Source: Streptomyces macrolidinus
GTDB taxonomy: Bacteria; Actinomycetota; Actinomycetes; Streptomycetales; Streptomycetaceae
Reading direction: 5' to 3'
Assembly: GCF_023887685.1 (NCBI RefSeq)
Contig: NZ_JAMWMR010000004.1
Span: 1-64,000 of the forward strand
Length of the DNA: 64,000 nucleotides
Positions 7,132 through 14,660 of this stretch are shown here, piece after piece (the stretch's first letter is position 1; each line of letters begins with the position of its first letter). The translations under genes were made by a program, and so were the position numbers. A model generated the notes under the pieces. It was not told the DNA's origin and made no database searches. It was given only the letters and a program-made list of their open reading frames with translations.

Positions 7132-8669
7132 ACGCGCGGCGCCGCCCGCCTGCCCTCCCCTCGGGCACGGTGGAAGGCAGGCGCGCCGGAGAGCGGCTGG
7201 CCGACGCGGCGGACGGGCGGCTGCCCGTGCTGGACGGCGGCGGGAAGCTGCTCCGCAAGGCCTTCCCCGACCACTGGTCCTTCCTCCTCGGCGAGATCGC
7301 GCTGTACAGCCTGGTCGTCCTCGTCCTGACCGGAGTGTGGCTGACGTTCTTCTTCACACCGGGGATGGGCGACGTCGTCTACGACGGACGGTACGCACCC
7401 CTGCGCGGCGTCCTCATGTCCCAGGCGTTCGACTCGACCCTGCACGTCAGTTTCGACGTACGCGGCGGACTGCTCGTACGGCAGATGCACCACTGGGCCG
7501 CACTGGTGTTCGTCGCCGCGATCGGAGTGCATCTGCTGCGGATCTTCCTGACCGGCGCGTTCCGCAGGCCCCGGGAGATGAACTGGACCATCGGCGTCAC
7601 GCTGTTCGCGCTCGCCCTGGCCGAGGGCTTCGCGGGCTACTCGCTCCCCGACGACCTGCTCTCCGGTACGGGGCTGCGCATCGCCCAGGGCATCATGCTC
7701 TCCCTGCCGATCATCGGGACGTATGTGAGCCTGTTCGTGTTCGGGTCCGCCTTCCCCGGGCACGACATCGTGTCGCGCCTGTACGGCGTCCACATCCTGC
7801 TGCTGCCGGGCGCGTTGGTCGCCCTCGTCACCGTGCATCTCATCCTGGTCGTCTATCTGAAGCACACCCAGTGGCGCGGTCCGGGCCGAACCAACCGGAA
7901 CGTCGTCGGCAAGCCGCTCTTCCCCCAGTTCATGGCCTCCTCGACAGGGCTCTCGCTCACCGTCTTCGGTGTGCTCGCCCTGCTCGGCGGCATCGCCCAG
8001 ATCAACCCCGTGTGGACCTACGGCCCCTACCGGCCGGACCATGTGTCGACCGGCTCGCAGCCCGACTGGTACGTGGGCTTCCTGGAAGGCTCGCTCCGGC
8101 TCATGCCGCCCTGGGAGACGAACGTCGCCGGGCACACGATCATGTGGAACGTCCTGCTGCCCGCGGTCGTCCTGCCCGCCCTGCTCTTCCTCGTCCTGTA
8201 CGCCTACCCCTTCGTCGAACAGCGTCTGACGGGCGAGCGGCACGAGGAGCACCACCTGTGCGACCGGCCACGCGAACGTCCCGTCCGCACCGGGCTCTGC
8301 GCCGCGGGCGTCACCTTCTACGGCGTCCTGCTGCTGGCCGGTGCCAACGACATCATGGCCGCGAGCTTCCATCTCTCGCTCAACGCCCTCACCTGGGTCC
8401 TGCGCACGGCCCTGGTCGTGGCCCCGATCCTCGCCTTCCTCCTCGCCCGACGCCTGTGCCACGCCTTGCTGGAGGCCGAGCAGAAGCGCCTGACCGAGGG
8501 GGAGGAGACCGGGGAGGTACGCCAGACCGTGGAGGGGGGCTACGAGAGCAGCCATGAACCCGTCACCCGGTTCCGGCCGGGAGCCCCCATGAAGCCGCTC
8601 AGTCCCGACGAGTCGCGTACTGGAAGGCCAGCCCGAAGACCCCCCGCGCCAGCACCGCGACGCCGATGA
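7128..8669 (+). CDS. qcrB: Cytochrome b subunit of a bc1-type complex, QcrB paralogue
   Basis: This membrane subunit oxidises menaquinol in the actinobacterial bc1-aa3 supercomplex. From GTG 7128 it has 513 residues. Conserved features are FPDHWSFLLGEIALYSL, the haem-ligand helix RQMHHWAALVFVAAIGVHLLR (the HH pair and the later His), and the Qo-site PDWYVGFLEGSLRLMP. About nine membrane helices are visible. The GTG overlaps a preceding short ORF; the frame is also open upstream without good starts. The 3' end runs 71 bp into the convergent ctaF gene. No qcrA or qcrC lies beside it, so it is probably a second copy of a chromosomal gene. Confidence 0.9.
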   Translation: MNARRRPPALPSGTVEGRRAGERLADAADGRLPVLDGGGKLLRKAFPDHWSFLLGEIALYSLVVLVLTGVWLTFFFTPGMGDVVYDGRYAPLRGVLMSQAFDSTLHVSFDVRGGLLVRQMHHWAALVFVAAIGVHLLRIFLTGAFRRPREMNWTIGVTLFALALAEGFAGYSLPDDLLSGTGLRIAQGIMLSLPIIGTYVSLFVFGSAFPGHDIVSRLYGVHILLLPGALVALVTVHLILVVYLKHTQWRGPGRTNRNVVGKPLFPQFMASSTGLSLTVFGVLALLGGIAQINPVWTYGPYRPDHVSTGSQPDWYVGFLEGSLRLMPPWETNVAGHTIMWNVLLPAVVLPALLFLVLYAYPFVEQRLTGERHEEHHLCDRPRERPVRTGLCAAGVTFYGVLLLAGANDIMAASFHLSLNALTWVLRTALVVAPILAFLLARRLCHALLEAEQKRLTEGEETGEVRQTVEGGYESSHEPVTRFRPGAPMKPLSPDESRTGRPARRPPAPAPRRR

Positions 8670-8988
8670 GGAACAGCCACAGCCCGTAGACCACCCCGGC
8701 GGCGGCGACGGCGAAGCCCAGCGCCGTGACGAAGGGCCAGGGGCTGTGGGCGGGGAAGAACTCCAACGGGCCCGCCGCGTCCGCCACTTCGGCCTCCGGA
8801 CGGTCCTGCGGGCGGCGGCCCCGGCGCCGGTACTGCACCGCGCAGAAGAACGAGATCACACCGGCCATGCCGAAGGCGACGATCAGCACCGCCATACCGG
8901 CGGGATCGCGCGACCACACGCCGTACAGCGCGGCGGAGCCGCCGAAGAACAGGGCGACGACGCCGAACAACCAGGACTCGGTCTTCAT
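8599..8988 (-). CDS. ctaF: Cytochrome c oxidase subunit IV (CtaF-like)
   Basis: This is the small actinobacterial accessory subunit of aa3 oxidase, 129 residues with four predicted membrane helices: WLFGVVALFFGGSAALYGVW, GMAVLIVAFGMAGVISFFCA, the pair FVTALGFAVAAAGVVYGLWL and a last segment ending FQYATRRD. The loop PLEFFPAHSPWP is characteristic of the family. ATG 8988 overlaps the stop of a 10-codon ORF, and the ribosome site GGAGGGACCGCG lies inside that ORF. Its 3' end overlaps the qcrB 3' end on the other strand. It should be co-transcribed with ctaD. Confidence 0.9.
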   Translation of the reverse strand: MKTESWLFGVVALFFGGSAALYGVWSRDPAGMAVLIVAFGMAGVISFFCAVQYRRRGRRPQDRPEAEVADAAGPLEFFPAHSPWPFVTALGFAVAAAGVVYGLWLFLIGVAVLARGVFGLAFQYATRRD

Positions 8989-9017
8989 CGCGGTCCCTCC
9001 TGGAGCTGCGGCTTCAT
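8985..9017 (-). CDS. 10-codon micro-ORF 2 between ctaD and ctaF
   Basis: ATG 9017 to TGA 8985 encodes [10 protein letters not shown]. Its start overlaps the stop of micro-ORF 1 and its stop overlaps the ctaF start, both as ATGA. The ribosome site for ctaF (GGAGGGA) lies within its codons. Its sequence matches the last nine codons of ctaD plus the ctaF start, so it arose by tandem duplication. Whether the peptide itself matters is unknown. Confidence 0.5.
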   Translation of the reverse strand: MKPQLQEGPR

Positions 9018-9075
9018 CGCGGTCCCTCCCGGAGTTGCGGCTTCATCGTGGCCCCTCCTGGAGCTGCGGCCGGAC
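8989..9075. repeat. 29-bp tandem repeat, three copies, spanning the ctaD-ctaF junction
   Basis: Starts at 8988, 9017 and 9046 are spaced exactly 29 bp. Copies 8989-9017 and 9018-9046 are complete; the third, from 9047, is about 23 bp long and codes the ctaD C-terminus. Each copy holds a stop, a ribosome site and a start. The unit is not a multiple of three, so each copy shifts frame, and the ATGA overlap restores a new start each time. Confidence 0.9.
9014..9046 (-). CDS. 10-codon micro-ORF 1 after ctaD
   Basis: ATG 9046 to TGA 9014 encodes [10 protein letters not shown], one residue different from micro-ORF 2. The ATG overlaps the ctaD stop (ATGA) and the TGA overlaps the ATG of micro-ORF 2. 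It carries its own GGGAGGGA ribosome site for the next frame. Existence as an open frame is certain; translation is inferred from the ribosome sites. Confidence 0.5.
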   Translation of the reverse strand: MKPQLREGPR

Positions 9076-10713
9076 GGCCTCGGGATGGTGCAGGTCGAAG
9101 GCGGGCGACTCGGACCGCACCCGGGGCAGGGCCAGGAAGTTGTGACGTGGCGGCGGACAGGACGTCGCCCACTCGAGCGCGCGGCCGTACCCCCAGGGGT
9201 CGTCCGAGGTGACCCGCTCACCGTGCCGGGCGGTGCGCCAGACGTTGTACAGGAACGGCAGGGTGGAGACACCGAGCAGGAACGCCCCGGCGGAGGACAG
9301 GGTGTTGAGCAGGGCGAAGCCGTCGGAGGGCAGATAGTCGGCGTAACGGCGGGGCATGCCCCGCGAACCGAGCCAGTGCTGCACCAGGAAGGTCAGCTGG
9401 AAGCCCGGGAACAGCAGCCAGAAGTGCAGCTTGCCCAGCCGCTCGTCCAGCATCCGCCCGGTGAGCTTGGGCCACCAGAAGTAGAAGCCCGCGAACATCG
9501 CGAAGACCACGGTGCCGAAGAGCACGTAGTGCAGATGCGCCACGATGAAGTACGAGTCGGTGACATGGAAGTCGAGCGGCGGGGAGGCGATGAGCACCCC
9601 GCTCAACCCGCCCAGCAGGAACGTGAAGAGGAACCCCAGCGCCCACAGCATCGGTGTCTCGAACGAGAGGGAACCCCGGTGCAGGGTGCCGATCCACGCG
9701 AAGAACTTGATGCCGGTGGGCACCGCGATCAGGAACGACATCATGGAGAAGAACGGCAGCAGCACGGCACCGGTGGCGAACATGTGATGGGCCCACACGA
9801 CCGCGGACAGCATGGTGATCGCGATCGTCGCCCCGATCATCGGCAGATAGCCGAACTGCGGCTTGCGCGAGAACACCGGGAAGATCTCCGAGACGATCCC
9901 GAAGAACGGCAACGCGACGATGTAGACCTCGGGATGGCCGAAGAACCAGAACAGGTGCTGCCACAGCACGGCGCCGCCGTTCGTCGCGTCGAAGACGTGC
10001 GAGCCGAACTTCCGGTCCGACTCCAGGGCCAGCAGCGCGGCGGTGAGCACCGGGAACGAGGGCAGCACCAGGATCGAGGTGAACAGGATGTTCCAGGTGA
10101 AGATCGGCATCCGGAACATCGTCATCCCGGGCGCGCGCAGCGACAGGATCGTGGAGATGAAGTTGACGGCGCCGAGCGTCGTCGAGACACCTGTCACCAC
10201 CAGACCCATCACCCACAGGTCCCCGCCCGCGCCGGGGGAGTGGTACGCGCTGTTCAGCGGGGCGTAGGCGAACCAGCCGAACGACGCGGCACCGCCGGGC
10301 ACCAGGAAGCCCGATACGACCAGCAGCCCGCCGAAGAGATACATCCAGTACGAGAGGGCGTTCAGCCGCGGGAAGGCCACGTCCGGGGCGCCGATCTGCA
10401 AGGGCATCACCGCGTTGGCGAACCCGGCGAACATCGGGGTCGCGAACAGCAGCATCATCACCGTGCCGTGCACCGTGAAGAACTGGTTGTAGACGCCCTC
10501 GGACATGAACTGCAGCCCGGGGCGCGCGAGTTCGGCCCGCATCCCCATCGCCAGCAGGCCCGCCAGGAGGAAGAAGCAGAAGGCGGTGACCATGTACAGG
10601 CGGCCGATCACCTTGTGATCGGTGGTCGTGGCCCAGCGCAGCAGCGCCCGGCCGAGCGAGGACGTGGTGGTCGTACGCCGGGCAGCGGCGACGCGGTCCG
10701 ACAGTTCCGTCAT
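9043..10713 (-). CDS. ctaD: Cytochrome c oxidase subunit I (CtaD paralogue)
   Basis: This 556-residue, twelve-helix catalytic subunit of aa3 oxidase reduces O2 and pumps protons. Ligand motifs are present: haem a His in [12 protein letters not shown], the His-Tyr cross-link and CuB ligand in [11 protein letters not shown], the His pair in WAHHMFATG, the K-channel Lys in [10 protein letters not shown], and [12 protein letters not shown] 10713 follows GGAGGA and was chosen over an in-frame upstream start without a ribosome site. Subunits II (ctaC) and III (ctaE) are absent nearby, so it must share them with a main-locus oxidase or act as an alternative subunit I. Confidence 0.93.
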   Translation of the reverse strand: MTELSDRVAAARRTTTTSSLGRALLRWATTTDHKVIGRLYMVTAFCFFLLAGLLAMGMRAELARPGLQFMSEGVYNQFFTVHGTVMMLLFATPMFAGFANAVMPLQIGAPDVAFPRLNALSYWMYLFGGLLVVSGFLVPGGAASFGWFAYAPLNSAYHSPGAGGDLWVMGLVVTGVSTTLGAVNFISTILSLRAPGMTMFRMPIFTWNILFTSILVLPSFPVLTAALLALESDRKFGSHVFDATNGGAVLWQHLFWFFGHPEVYIVALPFFGIVSEIFPVFSRKPQFGYLPMIGATIAITMLSAVVWAHHMFATGAVLLPFFSMMSFLIAVPTGIKFFAWIGTLHRGSLSFETPMLWALGFLFTFLLGGLSGVLIASPPLDFHVTDSYFIVAHLHYVLFGTVVFAMFAGFYFWWPKLTGRMLDERLGKLHFWLLFPGFQLTFLVQHWLGSRGMPRRYADYLPSDGFALLNTLSSAGAFLLGVSTLPFLYNVWRTARHGERVTSDDPWGYGRALEWATSCPPPRHNFLALPRVRSESPAFDLHHPEAVRPQLQEGPR

Positions 10714-10917
10714 CGTCCTCCTCCACGGGCCCGCGCCCGGCGGCATCACGCCCGACGCGGCCTGCGGTGCCACCGCTCGGCGCGGATCATGAGCGTCCGC
10801 CGTGACGCTATCGCCGCGCCCCCGAGGAGGCGATCACGCCACGCCCGTGCCGCCGGTGTCGGAGTCAGGAAGGAGGATCAGAGGGAGAGGGGGTCAGGGG
10901 CGCGGGTCGCGCTCCTG

Positions 10918-11298
10918 TCAGGCCTGCTCGGCCTGCTTCTGCTTGACGCGCGCCGCTTCCTTGCGGACCTCGGCCTGCGTGGCGCGCTCCTTCTCCAGCC
11001 ACTCGGGCCGGGCGTCCTTCAGCGCGTCGATCTGCTCGGTGGTGAGCGGCTCGACGATCCCGCCGCGCGCGAGGCCCGAGATGGAGACGCCCAGCTTCGC
11101 CGCGACCACCGGGCGGGGGTGCGGGCCGTTGCGTCGCAGTTCCCGCAGCCACTCGGGCGGGTTCGCCTGGAGCTCGTTCAGCTCGGCGCGCGAGATGACA
11201 CCGGCCCGGAACGTGTCGGGGGTGGCGGGGAGGTACACACCCAGCTTCTTCGCCGCGGTCGCGGGCTTCATCGTCTGGGTGGTCTGGTGCGACTTCAT
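10918..11298 (-). CDS. DUF5997 family protein
   Basis: This small basic protein has 126 residues. Its start, MKSHQTTQTMKPATAAKKLG, is typical of the Streptomyces DUF5997 family. Two similar segments, AAKKLGVYLPATPDTF and AAKLGVSISGLARGGI, look like related helical modules, each followed by an LNEL/IDAL-type helix ending in PPEWL or RPEWL. This suggests an internal duplication and possibly nucleic-acid binding. The C-terminus is Lys/Arg/Ala-rich. It is divergent from a LysR-like gene across only 82 bp, which suggests shared control. Function is unknown. Confidence 0.85.
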   Translation of the reverse strand: MKSHQTTQTMKPATAAKKLGVYLPATPDTFRAGVISRAELNELQANPPEWLRELRRNGPHPRPVVAAKLGVSISGLARGGIVEPLTTEQIDALKDARPEWLEKERATQAEVRKEAARVKQKQAEQA

Positions 11299-11331
11299 GA
11301 TGTCAAGACTATCGGCCGTGTACGGGACCTC

Positions 11332-11379
11332 CGACCACGCCCGGTGACCTGGCGGCGACCACGCCCGGTAACCTGGCGG
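11332..11379. repeat. 24-bp tandem direct repeat in the DUF5997/LysR-like divergent promoter
   Basis: Two adjacent 24-bp copies (11332-11355 and 11356-11379) differ at one base. Each contains CACGCCCGGT followed by GACCTGG or AACCTGG. The second copy abuts the GTG at 11381, and GGCGGA at its end is the likely ribosome site. The arrangement fits paired protein sites or a recent duplication of the translation start region. Confidence 0.8.
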
Positions 11380-11380
11380 A

Positions 11381-12205
11381 GTGACAGGCACGGAAGCACC
11401 ACCCCCCTCGTTCCGGCTCGCGTACGTCCCCGGGGCGACGCCCGCCAAATGGGCCCGGATCTGGAACGAGCGCCTGCCCGATGTCCCGCTGACCCTCGTC
11501 CAGGTGTCGGCCGCCGAAGCAGCCGAGGCGCTGCGCGGAGGAGCGGCGGACGCGGGGCTCGTACGACTCCCGGTCGACCGCACGGTGTTCAGCGCGATCC
11601 CCCTCTACACCGAGGCGACCGTGGTCGTGGTCCCCAAGGACCACGTCGTGACGGCGGCCGACGAGGTGTCCCTGGAGGACCTCGCGGACGAGGTGGTCTT
11701 CCACCCCCTCGACGACGTCCTCGGCTGGGAGCAGCCCCCGGGTCTGCCCGCGTTCGAGCGGCCCGCCACGACGGCCGACGCCGTCGAACTCGTGGCGGCG
11801 GGCGTGGGCGTGCTCCTCGTCCCGCAGTCACTGGCGCGCCTGCACCACCGCCGGGACCTCACGTACCGCCCGGTCGTGGACGCTCCCCAGTCGAGCGTCG
11901 CGCTGTCGTGGCCCGAGGACGCGACCACCGATCTGGTCGAGGAGTTCATCGGGATCGTCCGCGGGCGGACGGTCAACAGTTGGCGGGGCCGTACCCCGGC
12001 CCAGACCCCGGCGGCTTCGGAGCGCGGACGCCCTGACACGGGCGGCGCGCGACGGAAGCCGACGGCCGGGAAGTCCGCGGCCGGGAAGTCCGCGGCCGGG
12101 AAGTCCGCGGCCGGGAAGACTGCGGGCCGAAGTCAGCGGAGTGCTTCCAAGACGTCCAAGGCCTCCAAGGGCGGCAAACGCGGTAAGCCCCGGCGCCGCT
12201 CCTAG
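11381..12205 (+). CDS. LysR-type substrate-binding domain protein with histone-like basic tail, no HTH
   Basis: The 274 residues start directly in a LysR effector domain: FRLAYVPGATPAKWARIW, GGAADAGLVRLPVD, ATVVVVPKDHVV and ELVAAGVGVLLVPQSLARL. The normal N-terminal winged helix-turn-helix is absent, and no frame upstream encodes one. Residues about 205-274 are instead Lys/Ala/Ser-rich with four TAGKSA/SAAGK units and end in GKRGKPRRRS, like histone H1 or Lsr2-type tails. It probably binds a small ligand in the N-domain and nucleic acid through the tail. It is divergent from DUF5997, a pairing often seen in Streptomyces. Confidence 0.85.
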   Translation: MTGTEAPPPSFRLAYVPGATPAKWARIWNERLPDVPLTLVQVSAAEAAEALRGGAADAGLVRLPVDRTVFSAIPLYTEATVVVVPKDHVVTAADEVSLEDLADEVVFHPLDDVLGWEQPPGLPAFERPATTADAVELVAAGVGVLLVPQSLARLHHRRDLTYRPVVDAPQSSVALSWPEDATTDLVEEFIGIVRGRTVNSWRGRTPAQTPAASERGRPDTGGARRKPTAGKSAAGKSAAGKSAAGKTAGRSQRSASKTSKASKGGKRGKPRRRS

Positions 12206-12208
12206 CTA

Positions 12209-12319
12209 GGGCCTGTCGTCACATTCCCGTCGTCGCCCGGAGGGCGGCCCGGCGGCGTCTGGTGCGTGCTCTCGGTGTGCCGGGCGTCGCGGGGCAGACG
12301 GGAATGTGACGACAGGCCC
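12209..12319. mobile_element. Candidate MITE with 23-bp terminal inverted repeats and TA duplication
   Basis: Perfect 23-bp inverted repeats at 12209-12231 and 12297-12319 begin GGGCCTGTCGTCACATTCCC and flank a 65-bp GC-rich core. TA at 12207-12208 and 12320-12321 fits the TA target duplication of the IS630/Tc1 group. There is no coding capacity. It sits between the convergent LysR-like and Lrp genes, where the stem could also serve as a two-way terminator. Classification rests on termini and duplication only. Confidence 0.6.
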
Positions 12320-12346
12320 TAGGACCGCCGCGCCCGTACGTCGTGC

Positions 12347-12823
12347 TCAGCTCGCGGCTGTGCGGGCGATCGACTCCACCAGCGGCAGCAGCCGGTGCGG
12401 GACGCGCTCGCGCAGCGCGACCTCCGTACGGGTGCGGACGACCCCGGGCATGTTGATCAGCGTCTGGATCACGTCCTCCAGATGCGCGTTGTCCCGCGCC
12501 ACCACCCGAGTCATCAGATCGCCGCCCCCAGTGATCGAGAACGCCTCGACGATCTCCGGTACGGCCGCGAGGGCGTCGCCGATCTCGTCCAGATGCCCCT
12601 GGGTGACCTCGATGTGGACGAACGCGAGCACGGGATGCCCGAGAGCCGCGGGGGACAGGGCGGGACCCATGCCGGTGATCACCCCGTCGCGCTCCAACCG
12701 GTCCAGCCGGGCCTGGAGCGTGCCGCGCGCGATGCCCAGGATGCGCGCGTACTCACGCACGCTGGTGCGCGGCTGTTCGAGCAGCAGTCGCAGGATGCGG
12801 GTGTCGAGTGCGTCCACGGCCAT
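12347..12823 (-). CDS. Lrp/AsnC-family transcriptional regulator
   Basis: This 158-residue amino-acid-responsive regulator has an N-terminal helix-turn-helix (MAVDALDTRILRLLLEQPR, then EYARILGIARGTLQARLDRL) and a C-terminal RAM/AsnC ligand domain (LAFVHIEVTQG, FSITGGGDLMTRVVARD, RTRTEVALRERV). The start is ATG 12823. An 8-bp dyad lies 50 bp upstream in the region shared with the divergent FUSC gene and is a likely operator. The ligand is probably an amino acid, but which one cannot be told. Confidence 0.9.
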   Translation of the reverse strand: MAVDALDTRILRLLLEQPRTSVREYARILGIARGTLQARLDRLERDGVITGMGPALSPAALGHPVLAFVHIEVTQGHLDEIGDALAAVPEIVEAFSITGGGDLMTRVVARDNAHLEDVIQTLINMPGVVRTRTEVALRERVPHRLLPLVESIARTAAS

Positions 12824-12872
12824 GGACCGATGGCCCCCCTGTTCGTATCAGTGGATCTCCCTGACTGTACCA

Positions 12873-12905
12873 ATGGCTCAGTGAAGAGCGTGCAGGTTGA
12901 GCCAT
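12873..12905. promoter_or_regulatory. Inverted repeat in the Lrp/FUSC divergent region, probable Lrp operator
   Basis: ATGGCTCA (12873-12880) and TGAGCCAT (12898-12905) are exact inverted copies separated by 17 bp, giving centres about 25 bp apart. Lrp-type octamers commonly bind such spaced half-sites. It lies 50 bp from the Lrp start and about 150 bp before the divergent FUSC coding region. Confidence 0.5.
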
Positions 12906-13051
12906 CACTACCTCCCCGCTTACCTTGTCTATGTCAATGGCGCCGCGTAGCGCAGGACCGGCAACGAAGCCGGAATCCGTGCCCGTGGCGCCTTTCCATG
13001 TCCTCACGGCACCGAACACGAAACGGGGGCGGGTTGCCGACGGCGAAGAAG

Positions 13052-14539
13052 ATGTTCACGGCTCCGGATCCAGGGCTGTTCCGGCTGCGCGTCTCCCTGC
13101 GCGCGGTGCTCGGGATCGGCCTCGCGGTGACGGTGTGCGAGCTGGCCGGACTGTCCCGGCCCGCCTCGATCACCGGTGGGCTGGCCGCCCTGCTCGCGCT
13201 GTTCACCGTGACCGACCCGACCGTGCGGCGCCAGGCGGTGACCACCGCGCTGCTTCCCGTCGTCGGCCTGCCCGTGCTCGCGCTCGCCTCCACCCTGCAC
13301 GGGGTGCCGGTGCTGCGGGACGCGGCCTGGCTCGCGGTGGTCTTCGCCGGTGTGTACGCGCGCCGCTGGGGCCCGCGCGGCCATGCGCTCGGCGTCTTCG
13401 CGTTCATGGCCTTCTTCATCGCGCTGCTCCTGCACGTCGTCCCCGGTCGGCTGGCGGAACTGTGCGTCGCCGTGCTGCTGTCGCTGGTCACCGCCGCGGC
13501 GGTGCGGTTCGGCGTGTGGTGCGTCGAGCGCCGTACGCCGTCGCCCGCCGCGCCCGCCCCGCTCGACGGGCGCGGACTCGCCCGCCCCGCCACCCGCCAG
13601 GCGTTCCAGGCGGTGGCGGCCTGCGCCGTCGCCATCGCCGTGGGCGAGGCCGTGTCGCACGAGCGCTGGTACTGGGCCGTGGCCACGGTCTGGTGGATCT
13701 TCGTGAACACCGCATCGCGCGGCGAGACGCTGGTACGCGGCTTCCGGCGCGTCGTCGGCACGGTCACCGGGATCGCCGCAGGAGTGCTGGTCGCCCTGCC
13801 GCTGCACGGAGATCCGGCGCTCTCGGCCGTGCTCGCCGCCCTCTGCGTCTTCGGGATCTTCTACACGGCGGCGCTCTCCTACAGTTGGATGATCTTCTTC
13901 GTCACCGTCCTGGCGGGCCTGCTCTACGGCCTTCTCGGCGTCCTCGGCCCGGGGCTGCTCGCGCTGCGCCTCGCCGAGACGGGCGTCGGGGCGCTGAGCG
14001 CCGCGCTCGCCGTCGTGCTCGTACTGCCGATCACCACGCACACGGTCACCGACCAGTGGGTGCGCCGTGTCCTGCACGCCGTGCACGGGTGCACCGCCGC
14101 GACGGCGTGGCGCCTCGCGGGTGACCCGGAGGCGGACCCCGCCTCGCACGCGGCGGAACTGGAAGCGCTGCTGGGACGCCTGCGGGCGGCCCTCGCGCCG
14201 CTGGTGCATCCGCTGAACCCGCTGCGGGCACGCAAGGCGCGGGCCCTTCGGGTGCTGGCGCTGCTCGACGAGTGCGCCCGCCGGACCCGCGGCCTCGTCG
14301 CCGTCGCGGCCGATCCGGACGCCTCGCACGACGCCCGTCTCACGGAGGCCTGCCGTCGCGTGGAGACCGCGGTGGAGACGCTGCTCGGCAGGCTCCCGGC
14401 AGGCGCCCTCACGGCCCCCTCGGGCGTCCCGGCCCGGCACCCCGGCGCCGAGCGGGCCCTCGCCCACCTGCACGGTCTGGAACAGGCCCTGGTCGACCTG
14501 GCCGCACCGCTGAGCGTTCCCTCGCCGGTCCGCGTCTGA
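13052..14539 (+). CDS. FUSC-family membrane transporter
   Basis: About 495 residues form two blocks of roughly five membrane helices each, the fusaric-acid/aromatic-exporter architecture. Block one runs from LRAVLGIGLAVTVCELAG to LCVAVLLSLVTAAAVRFG. Block two begins QAFQAVAACAVAIAVGEAVS, with the family's YWAVATVWWIFVNTA and RVVGTVTGIAAG motifs. A cytoplasmic helical tail follows. It probably exports amphipathic or aromatic compounds. ATG 13052 (MFTAPDPGLFRLR) is chosen on family similarity; TTG 13034 and ATG 12998 are in frame, and none has a strong ribosome site. Divergent to the Lrp gene. Confidence 0.8.
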   Translation: MFTAPDPGLFRLRVSLRAVLGIGLAVTVCELAGLSRPASITGGLAALLALFTVTDPTVRRQAVTTALLPVVGLPVLALASTLHGVPVLRDAAWLAVVFAGVYARRWGPRGHALGVFAFMAFFIALLLHVVPGRLAELCVAVLLSLVTAAAVRFGVWCVERRTPSPAAPAPLDGRGLARPATRQAFQAVAACAVAIAVGEAVSHERWYWAVATVWWIFVNTASRGETLVRGFRRVVGTVTGIAAGVLVALPLHGDPALSAVLAALCVFGIFYTAALSYSWMIFFVTVLAGLLYGLLGVLGPGLLALRLAETGVGALSAALAVVLVLPITTHTVTDQWVRRVLHAVHGCTAATAWRLAGDPEADPASHAAELEALLGRLRAALAPLVHPLNPLRARKARALRVLALLDECARRTRGLVAVAADPDASHDARLTEACRRVETAVETLLGRLPAGALTAPSGVPARHPGAERALAHLHGLEQALVDLAAPLSVPSPVRV

Positions 14540-14660
14540 AGCCCTCTGACGCCGCTGACCCTCTGAGCCGCTGACCCTCTGAGCCTCTGAATCCGGCGTC
14601 CTGGTCTAGACCTCCTGCTACCGTCGTCCCTCCAGGCATCGGCGGGAGGGACGGGCAGCG

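Noticed and set aside
8746-12036. Open frame of almost 1,100 codons on the plus strand
   Set aside because: It is antisense to ctaF, ctaD and DUF5997 and has no recognisable domain, while the opposite strand encodes well-conserved proteins.
14545-14595. Repeats of CGCTGACCCTCTGAGC before the lactonase gene
   Set aside because: Two to three short degenerate copies with no promoter or hairpin feature; no more than low-complexity sequence.
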